A stretch of DNA of 64,000 nucleotides, from positions 1 through 64,000 of the forward strand of contig CAITEH010000085.1 in NCBI GenBank assembly GCA_903891415.1, in the 5' to 3' direction. Of this stretch, positions 56,995-64,000 are shown in pieces (the first letter of the stretch is position 1; each line of letters opens with the position of its first letter). A model generated the notes under the pieces. It was given only the letters and a program-made list of their open reading frames with translations. It was not told the origin of the DNA and did no database searches. The DNA is from Candidatus Firestoneibacteriota bacterium (GTDB lineage: Bacteria > Oederibacteriota > D2-FULL-39-29). The position numbers were made by a program, and so were the translations under genes.

Positions 56995-58074
56995 ATGACC
57001 TCAAAAGAGCTCATAACCACCATACTGAATAGAAAAGCCGCGGAAAGATTCGGTATTTTTGAACATTTCTGGCCTGAAACTATCCGGGACTACTGGACAA
57101 AAGAAGGCTTCCCGGCAAAGACAGATCAGGCTGATTATTTTGACTATGATATTGCCCACGCGGGCGGCTGGTTTGATGTTACTTCCTTTCCCGGAAAAAA
57201 AGAAATACTTGAGCAAACCGAAGAATGGGAAATAATCAAAAATGGCAACGGAGCTTCGGTAAAGCTCTGGAGGCACAAATCAGGCACGCCCGAACATATC
57301 GGGTTTGAAATGACCGGCAGGGAAATATGGGAAAAGACCTATCGCGAGCCGCTGCTTGCTCTTGATAAAAACAGGCTGGATCTCCCGGGCATGAAGCAGA
57401 ACCTTGAGAAAGCCAGGAAGACCGGTAAGTTCACCGTTTTTGGAAATTTTTTTATTTTCGAACTGATGAGGAATACGATAGGGGATGAGCATTTTCTTCC
57501 TGCAATGCTCCTTGAACCCGGATGGCTCAAAGATTTTTGCCAGGTTTATACCGATTTTTACATCCGGCATTATGAAATGATCTTCAGGGAAGCCGGGCTC
57601 CCGGACGGAATGTTCATTTATGAGGATCTGGGGTATAAGAACGGGTTATTTTGTTCTCCCGCGGCTTTGAAAGAGCTGGTAACTCCTTACCATAAAAGAC
57701 TGGTGAATTATTTTAAAGATCACGGGCTTCCGGTGATCCTGCATTCGTGCGGGGACGTGAGGCGGGCCCTGCCGTCAATTTTAGAAGCGGGCTTTGACTG
57801 CCTCCAGCCGATGGAAGCCAAAGCGAATATGAATGTGCTTGAGCTGGCAAAAGAATATTCCGGAAAAATAGCTTTTATGGGAAATATTGACGTAACCGTG
57901 CTGAATACCAATAATAAGGCTGCCGTGAAACAGGAGATAGAATATAAACTGAAAGCACTAAAAAAACTGAAAGCACCCTACGTGTTCCACAGCGATCATT
58001 CCATACCTCCTGATGTGCGGTTTGAAACCTATAAATACGCGCTTGAAGTTTATAAAGCTAATTGCAGGTTATGA
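56995..58074 (+). CDS. Uroporphyrinogen decarboxylase-family protein (methyltransferase-like)
   Basis: URO-D fold pattern, [34 protein letters not shown]. Confidence 0.88.
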   Translation: MTSKELITTILNRKAAERFGIFEHFWPETIRDYWTKEGFPAKTDQADYFDYDIAHAGGWFDVTSFPGKKEILEQTEEWEIIKNGNGASVKLWRHKSGTPEHIGFEMTGREIWEKTYREPLLALDKNRLDLPGMKQNLEKARKTGKFTVFGNFFIFELMRNTIGDEHFLPAMLLEPGWLKDFCQVYTDFYIRHYEMIFREAGLPDGMFIYEDLGYKNGLFCSPAALKELVTPYHKRLVNYFKDHGLPVILHSCGDVRRALPSILEAGFDCLQPMEAKANMNVLELAKEYSGKIAFMGNIDVTVLNTNNKAAVKQEIEYKLKALKKLKAPYVFHSDHSIPPDVRFETYKYALEVYKANCRL

Positions 58075-58081
58075 GACCTAT

Positions 58082-58603
58082 ATGAAAAGACTGGGGTTAA
58101 TTTTATTCAGCTGCCTGCTCTTTTACGGTTGTGAAGATAAAGAGGCAAATATGCAAAAACCAAAGCCGGGAAAAGTTGATATTTTTAATTTTGAAACCGG
58201 AAAAGTTGATACAGTTGACAAAGTCGTTCCTACCGCGGAACAATTAAAGGAACTTCCTGCGGATGTCTGCTATGTTGTAAGAGATAAAGGCACAGAAGCG
58301 CCTTTTACGGGGAAATTTTACAATAACCATGCTAAAGGCGTCTATAAATGCGTTGTTTGTAAAACGGATCTGTTTGTTTCTGACACAAAATTTGAGTCAG
58401 GCACCGGCTGGCCAAGTTTTTTTCAGCCGGTTTCAGAACTGAATATTAAGACCGTTAAAGATACCAGCCACGGTATGGAAAGAAGTGAAGTTGTTTGTGC
58501 CCGGTGCGGAGCCCATCTGGGACATGTTTTTGATGACGGGCCCAAACCTACGGGAAAACGCTACTGCATGAACTCAGTTTCTTTATTTTTTGTGAAACAT
58601 TAA
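58082..58603 (+). CDS. msrB: Lipoprotein-anchored peptide methionine sulfoxide reductase B
   Basis: Lipobox FYGC; CxxC pairs; [21 protein letters not shown]. Confidence 0.95.
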   Translation: MKRLGLILFSCLLFYGCEDKEANMQKPKPGKVDIFNFETGKVDTVDKVVPTAEQLKELPADVCYVVRDKGTEAPFTGKFYNNHAKGVYKCVVCKTDLFVSDTKFESGTGWPSFFQPVSELNIKTVKDTSHGMERSEVVCARCGAHLGHVFDDGPKPTGKRYCMNSVSLFFVKH

Positions 58604-58702
58604 AGACGACCGGTCCCGGAACCTGCCTGCCTTTCCAAATCAGATATTGACTTTAATATACCTTTGTGCAATAATAAAATGACTTTTTTTGGGAGGTCTT
58701 TT

Positions 58703-59503
58703 ATGAAAAAAGCAGGACTTTTAAGCTCCATGATAAGCCTTATTTGCTTATTAATGACCGGAACCGGCTTTGCGGGTATTATGGCGCGGCCGGCAGACAC
58801 TATATGCGCTGTCACGGGGGCGCCTCTTAAAGTTAACGATGCAACACCCTTCAGTAAGTATAATAATGATTATTATTATTTTCTAAGCAACAGTGAAAAA
58901 GCGCAGTTCGACAGTAATCCCTTTAAATTTGCAAAAAATATGGATACCTGCCAGGTTTGCGGCAAACAGGAGAGAAAGACCAGAGGCAAATCCTCCTTTC
59001 TGGACTATAGCTACAACGGAAAAAGCTACCATTTTTGCACGCTTATTCACTGTGAGGAATTTCAAAAAGACCCCGGAAAATACATCAGGGGAGGGGAGTC
59101 TTATTCGACCAGGCCGGTTGGAAAGTATAAGGCAAAAAGTACTGTTAAGGCCGGGCTTAAGGATAAGAAGAAGGATGCGACTGAAGATGTCGAAGTCTTG
59201 ACCGAAGAAGCTCCGGCGGTAACTCCGGAGAAAAAACCGGCGATCTTAGGAACAGAGAAAAAGCTCCCGGAAGTAAAGCCGCCTTTGGCCGAGGTAACAA
59301 ATGAGAAGGGCGTGACTGCCGTGGAGAAAAAGGAACCAAAAAATATCCAGGAAATTAAACCGCCTGTTCCGGCTGTGACAAATGAAGCCGTGAAAACTGC
59401 CGCACCGGCTCCCGCGGCTTTAAGCAAACCGGCGGCGGAAAAGACCAAAGCTCCCAAAAAACCGGTAACGATGGAATTTGAAGATACCATTGTTGAAGAG
59501 TAG
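58703..59503 (+). CDS. Secreted tandem YHS-like domain protein with Lys/Pro-rich tail
   Basis: Signal peptide; TICAVTGAPL...YYFLSNSEKAQFDSNPFKFA and TCQVCG...YHFCTLIHCEEFQKDPGKYI; low-complexity C-terminus. Confidence 0.7.
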   Translation: MKKAGLLSSMISLICLLMTGTGFAGIMARPADTICAVTGAPLKVNDATPFSKYNNDYYYFLSNSEKAQFDSNPFKFAKNMDTCQVCGKQERKTRGKSSFLDYSYNGKSYHFCTLIHCEEFQKDPGKYIRGGESYSTRPVGKYKAKSTVKAGLKDKKKDATEDVEVLTEEAPAVTPEKKPAILGTEKKLPEVKPPLAEVTNEKGVTAVEKKEPKNIQEIKPPVPAVTNEAVKTAAPAPAALSKPAAEKTKAPKKPVTMEFEDTIVEE

Positions 59504-59529
59504 GGATCTTTTAGAGTAAATGGAAACCT

Positions 59530-59565
59530 ACACCGTCCGTCCCTGAAAAGGCGGGCGGTGTTTTT
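59530..59565 (+). terminator. Rho-independent terminator
   Basis: CACCGTCCGTCCCTGAAAAGGCGGGCGGTGTTTTT. Confidence 0.85.
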
Positions 59566-59584
59566 ATGAAGAGGGCTTTATAAA

Positions 59585-62500
59585 ATGCCAAAGCGCACTG
59601 ATATAAAAAAGATACTGCTTATCGGGTCCGGGCCTATTGTCATCGGCCAGGCGTGCGAGTTTGATTATTCCGGTACGCAGGCCTGCAAAGCGCTTAAAGA
59701 AGAAGGCTACGAAGTTGTCCTGGTAAATAGTAATCCTGCCACAATAATGACCGACCCGGAATTTGCCGACCGCACGTATATTGAACCTGTCACCGCCGAA
59801 ATGGTCGCGAAAATAATAGAAAAAGAACGCCCGGACGCGCTACTACCCACTATAGGCGGCCAGACGGGGCTGAATGTCGCGGTTGAACTTGCGGAAAGCG
59901 GGATCCTGGCAAGATATAATGTTGAATTGATAGGCGCAAAGATCGAAGCCATAAAAAAAGCGGAAGACCGGATGCTTTTCAAGGCGGCGGTAGAAAAGAT
60001 AGGTTTAAGCGTTCCCTTGAGTTTCGCGGCTTACAGCTCCGAAGATGCCGAAAAGTATTCAAAAGAACTCGGGTTTCCTGTCATCATCCGCCCCGCTTTT
60101 ACACTCGGCGGTTCAGGCAGCAGTATTGCCTATAACATGGAAGAACTTAAAGATAAGGTCAAGTTTGGAGTTGAAGCCAGCATGATCGGCCAGGTCCTGC
60201 TCGAGCAGTCCATAATCGGCTGGAAAGAATATGAACTGGAAGTCATGCGGGACCTTAAAGATAATGTCGTAATAATCTGTCCTATAGAGAACTTTGATCC
60301 CATGGGGATACATACCGGCGATTCCATAACAGTTGCTCCCGCCCAGACTTTGTCCGATAAGGAATACCAGGTCCTGCGTGACGCCTCCATAGCCATCATG
60401 CGGGAAATAGGCGTGGACACCGGAGGCAGTAATGTTCAGTTCGGCATCAATCCCGCTAACGGTAAAGTGGTTGTTATAGAAATGAACCCCAGGGTTTCCA
60501 GAAGTTCCGCCCTGGCCTCAAAAGCTACAGGTTTTCCCATTGCTAAGATCGCGGCCAAACTGGCGGTAGGTTTTACGCTGGATGAGATCCCCAATGATAT
60601 CACCAAATATACCTATGCCGCGTTTGAACCTACTATTGATTATGTGGTTACAAAGATCCCCCGCTGGACCTTTGAAAAATTCCCCGGGGCTGACGATATT
60701 CTCGGAACCCAGATGAAATCCGTGGGCGAAGTTATGGCCATAGGCCGGACCTTTAAGGAGTCGTTTCAAAAGGCCATAAGGTCCCTGGAAATAGATAAAT
60801 ACAGCTTGTACTGGAGCGGGCCCAAACCGACAAAAGAACAGATAACAGAGAAACTCCGCACGCCGAATTGCGACCGGCTGTATTTTATCAGAGAGGCACT
60901 AAAGAATGATTTCAGCCTGGAGGAGATATTTAATTTAACCAGGATAGATAAATGGTTTTTAAGCAACTTAAAAGAACTTGTGGATATGGAAGCGGTGATA
61001 ATTAAGGCCGGCAAGAATAAAAAGCAGCTTCCGGATGTTATTAAAGAAGCAAAAAAATACGGTTTTTCTGACCGCTATCTGGCGAAACTGCTCGGTATGG
61101 AAGAGGCAAAACTGCGGGCCCTGCGCCTGAAGCATGGCATAAAACCGGTCTATAAAATGGTGGATACCTGCGCCGCGGAGTTTGAGGCCTTTACGCCTTA
61201 TCTTTATTCCACATACGAAGAGGAAGAGGAAGCCCTGCCGACAAAAAATAAAAAAATAGCAATTCTGGGGGGAGGGCCCAACCGGATCGGACAGGGAATT
61301 GAGTTTGACTACTGTTGCGTGCACGCGGCCTTTGCCTTAAGAGAAGACGGTTATGAGGTCATAATGATAAATTGCAATCCCGAGACGGTTTCTACCGATT
61401 ATGATACCTCCGACCGGCTGTATTTTGAACCTTTAACCCTGGAAGATACCCTGCATATCCTTAAAAGGGAAAAACCGGACGGGGTCATAGTCCAGTTTGG
61501 CGGGCAGACACCTCTTAAACTGGCGCTTCCGCTTTTTAAAGAGAAGATAAAAATAATCGGTACCAGCCCTAAAAGCATAGATGCGGCGGAGGATAGAAAA
61601 CTCTTCGGGGCTATTTTGAATAAATTAAAGATACCGCAGCCGGAGAACGGCACCGCCCGCAATTTGAAAGATGCGCTCAAAGTAGCCCGGCGGATCGGCT
61701 TTCCGGTGCTTGTGCGGCCGTCCTATGTTCTTGGCGGAAGAGCGATGGAGATAGTCTACGATGAAGAGAGCATGGTGAATTTTGTTAAAATGGCTCTTGA
61801 GGTATCCGGAAAACATCCTGTACTTATAGATAAATTCCTGGAAGATGCCGGGGAGATAGATGTGGACGCGGTCTGCGACGGTGAGACCACCGTTATCTGC
61901 GGAATAATGGAGCATATAGAAGAAGCGGGCATTCACTCCGGAGATTCGGCCTGCGTCATCCCTGCTTTTTCACTTGCTGAAAACCAGCTGGCCACCATAA
62001 GAAAATACACCTGTGCCCTGGCTAAAGAGCTCAAAGTCATAGGGCTTATGAACATTCAGTATGCCTACAAAGGGGACACCATCTATGTGCTGGAGGTCAA
62101 CCCGAGAGCTTCAAGGACCGTGCCTTTTGTTTCTAAAGCCACAGGAATACCCTGGGCCAAGGTGGCAGCCCGGATCATGACGGGCCAAAAACTGAAAAAA
62201 ATGGGCCTCACCGGAGAAATTCAATCAAAACATTTTTCCGTCAAAGAATCGGTCTTTCCTTTCGGGAAATTTCCGGGTGTGGATTCCGTGCTGGGGCCGG
62301 AAATGAAATCGACCGGCGAGGTAATGGGCATTGATGCTGATTTTGGCCGTGCTTTCGCAAAATCCCAGATGGCGGCGGGTTCCGCGCTTCCCGTTAAAGG
62401 CAAGGTCTTCATAAGTGTCAAGAACAAAGATAAGCGGAATATAATATATGTGGCCAAACTGCTTGTGGACCTGGGTTTTAAGCTTGTGGCCACCGGCGGT

Positions 62501-62800
62501 ACGGCAGCCGCACTTTCCAACAACGGAATGGAAGTTGAAAAAGTTAATAAGGTAGGGGAAGGCCGGCCCAATATCGTGGATTATATAAGAAATAAAGAGA
62601 TAAATCTTATCATAAATACCCCGACCGGCAAAGGCCCCAAGACCGATGAATATCACATCCGCAGGGCCGCGATAGTCAATAACATACCCTGTATTACCAC
62701 GGTCTCCGGCGCGCAGGCGGCGGTCAACGGTATAGAGTCCCTGCTTAAAAGCGAGCTTACGGTAAAGTCTTTACAGGAATACCATCTTAAGAAAAAGTAA
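59585..62800 (+). CDS. carB: Carbamoyl-phosphate synthase large subunit
   Basis: [25 protein letters not shown]; two ATP-grasp halves; C-terminal MGS domain. Confidence 0.99.
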   Translation: MPKRTDIKKILLIGSGPIVIGQACEFDYSGTQACKALKEEGYEVVLVNSNPATIMTDPEFADRTYIEPVTAEMVAKIIEKERPDALLPTIGGQTGLNVAVELAESGILARYNVELIGAKIEAIKKAEDRMLFKAAVEKIGLSVPLSFAAYSSEDAEKYSKELGFPVIIRPAFTLGGSGSSIAYNMEELKDKVKFGVEASMIGQVLLEQSIIGWKEYELEVMRDLKDNVVIICPIENFDPMGIHTGDSITVAPAQTLSDKEYQVLRDASIAIMREIGVDTGGSNVQFGINPANGKVVVIEMNPRVSRSSALASKATGFPIAKIAAKLAVGFTLDEIPNDITKYTYAAFEPTIDYVVTKIPRWTFEKFPGADDILGTQMKSVGEVMAIGRTFKESFQKAIRSLEIDKYSLYWSGPKPTKEQITEKLRTPNCDRLYFIREALKNDFSLEEIFNLTRIDKWFLSNLKELVDMEAVIIKAGKNKKQLPDVIKEAKKYGFSDRYLAKLLGMEEAKLRALRLKHGIKPVYKMVDTCAAEFEAFTPYLYSTYEEEEEALPTKNKKIAILGGGPNRIGQGIEFDYCCVHAAFALREDGYEVIMINCNPETVSTDYDTSDRLYFEPLTLEDTLHILKREKPDGVIVQFGGQTPLKLALPLFKEKIKIIGTSPKSIDAAEDRKLFGAILNKLKIPQPENGTARNLKDALKVARRIGFPVLVRPSYVLGGRAMEIVYDEESMVNFVKMALEVSGKHPVLIDKFLEDAGEIDVDAVCDGETTVICGIMEHIEEAGIHSGDSACVIPAFSLAENQLATIRKYTCALAKELKVIGLMNIQYAYKGDTIYVLEVNPRASRTVPFVSKATGIPWAKVAARIMTGQKLKKMGLTGEIQSKHFSVKESVFPFGKFPGVDSVLGPEMKSTGEVMGIDADFGRAFAKSQMAAGSALPVKGKVFISVKNKDKRNIIYVAKLLVDLGFKLVATGGTAAALSNNGMEVEKVNKVGEGRPNIVDYIRNKEINLIINTPTGKGPKTDEYHIRRAAIVNNIPCITTVSGAQAAVNGIESLLKSELTVKSLQEYHLKKK

Positions 62801-62827
62801 TATAGGTTCCAAGCGGTAAAGGAGATT

Positions 62828-63589
62828 ATGCGAACTTCTTTGCAGCCCTTGACGGTTGTCGGACATCTCGAAGAACTTAGAAAAAGAATAATAGTCTGCC
62901 TGGTGATATTCCTGGCGGTTTTTTTAGCGCTGGTAACCCTGCCTTCGTTCACGGATTCCTTTGGTACCCGCATTATGAACTTTTTAAGGGAATTTTTCCT
63001 CAAAGACCTCGTCAAAGGCGCCGCGTTAAAACTGGTTTTTCTTGATCCCCTGGAACCGGTCTTTACCGTACTTAAATTATCCCTGCTTACTTCTCTTTTC
63101 ATACTTTCTCCGGTCTTCTTTTATCAGGCCTGGGCTTATATCGGCCCCGCTTTTAAGAAAAAAACAAAAAAATATATGCTCCTGCTTTTTTTCGGGGCTT
63201 TCTTTTTCCTGTTCTTAGGCGCGGTCTTTTCGTTCTATCTGCTCATGCCTATCTCCTTTAAGATACTTATTCAATACGGGCTTTCCGCCGGTGCTGAGCC
63301 GGTCTTAAGCATGGGCAAATTCTTTGATATGTTCATAGTGATGCTCGTCCTCTTTGCTATACCGTTCGAACTGCCTGTGGTTATCGGAGTATTAAGTAAA
63401 GCGGGGATAGTTTCCGCCAGAGCTCTGGCCAAAGCCAGAAAAATAATGTATTTTGGCATGGCCGTATTTGCCGCGGCCGTTACGCCGGATCCTACGCCGG
63501 TTTCAATGCTCATACTCTGGGCTATGCTGGTCCTGCTTTTTGAGTTCGGGATCTTTCTGGCCCGGTTATTTGAAAGGAGTAAAAAATAA
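62828..63589 (+). CDS. tatC: Sec-independent protein translocase TatC
   Basis: VVGHLEELRKRIIVCL; 6-TM pattern; FELPVVIGVLSKAGIV. Confidence 0.96.
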   Translation: MRTSLQPLTVVGHLEELRKRIIVCLVIFLAVFLALVTLPSFTDSFGTRIMNFLREFFLKDLVKGAALKLVFLDPLEPVFTVLKLSLLTSLFILSPVFFYQAWAYIGPAFKKKTKKYMLLLFFGAFFFLFLGAVFSFYLLMPISFKILIQYGLSAGAEPVLSMGKFFDMFIVMLVLFAIPFELPVVIGVLSKAGIVSARALAKARKIMYFGMAVFAAAVTPDPTPVSMLILWAMLVLLFEFGIFLARLFERSKK

Positions 63590-64000
63590 TGGGAGTCTCG
63601 GTTCAATTCTTCGGCGCCGCGAGAACAGTAACGGGTTCCAAATACCTCATCACCGGAGATAAAGGTAAAATTCTGATAGATTTCGGCATGTTTCGCGGTG
63701 AGGACCGCCTGACACAGCGGAATTACGAGGAGTTTGATTTTAATCCGGAAGAAATTCAATATGTTATTCTGACGCACGCGCATATTGATCACAGCGGTTT
63801 GATCCCGAGATTGGTGAAAAAGGGGTTCAGAGGGCGGATCCTTTGCACCAAACCCACTCTGGAACTCTGCAAGATAATGTTCCTGGATGCCGCGCATGTG
63901 GAAAGTATAGAAATTGAATGGCGTAACAGAAAAAGACAGCGGGCGGGAAAACCCCTGCTGGAGCCGGTCTATAACGCTGAAGATGCCGCCTCCTGCATGC
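63589..64000 (+). CDS. MBL-fold/beta-CASP-type metallohydrolase, N-terminal part (runs off the window)
   Basis: ATG in TAATG overlap with tatC; MGVSVQFFGAARTVTGSKYLI...ILTHAHIDHSGLIPRL. Confidence 0.9.
   Translation, partial: MGVSVQFFGAARTVTGSKYLITGDKGKILIDFGMFRGEDRLTQRNYEEFDFNPEEIQYVILTHAHIDHSGLIPRLVKKGFRGRILCTKPTLELCKIMFLDAAHVESIEIEWRNRKRQRAGKPLLEPVYNAEDAASCM

Overview
The window is a roughly 64 kb segment of a diderm (Gram-negative-type) bacterial chromosome, probably from an uncultivated anaerobic lineage; I cannot place the taxon. The left part (1-5 kb) holds a carbohydrate-related cluster. The 6-13.5 kb stretch is an accessory, defence-like patch: a possible -1 frameshift ORF, a DUF2075-type nuclease-helicase, a RecB-like PD-(D/E)XK nuclease, a DUF4143-type AAA ATPase, a cytoplasmic papain-like protease, and a nucleotidyltransferase/partner gene pair behind a consensus promoter with stacked palindromes. 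The middle (14-27 kb) has tRNAs, an ADP-forming acyl-CoA synthetase, and secreted PQQ-propeller, MORN/YwqK and PorV-like proteins. The right part (27-64 kb) is dense housekeeping: lepA, hemW, rplM-rpsI, miaB, kdsB-pyrG-kdsA-kpsF-lptC-lptA-lptB, def-fmt, htpX, iscU-mnmA, nadA, cysE, rsmA, a PBP1A gene, an expanded rpsU-dnaG-rpoD operon, carB and tatC. The most unusual signal is intergenic. Degenerate period-7 and period-9/10 tandem arrays sit just 5' of genes, several as inverted arrays able to form long leader hairpins. A ~45-bp palindromic element is inserted inside these arrays, and there is also a GTAGTTGC/GCAACTAC terminal-inverted-repeat element family, a 113-bp tandem repeat, and several apparently leaderless promoters. 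All calls come from reading the sequence and the supplied ORF track; no database search was run.
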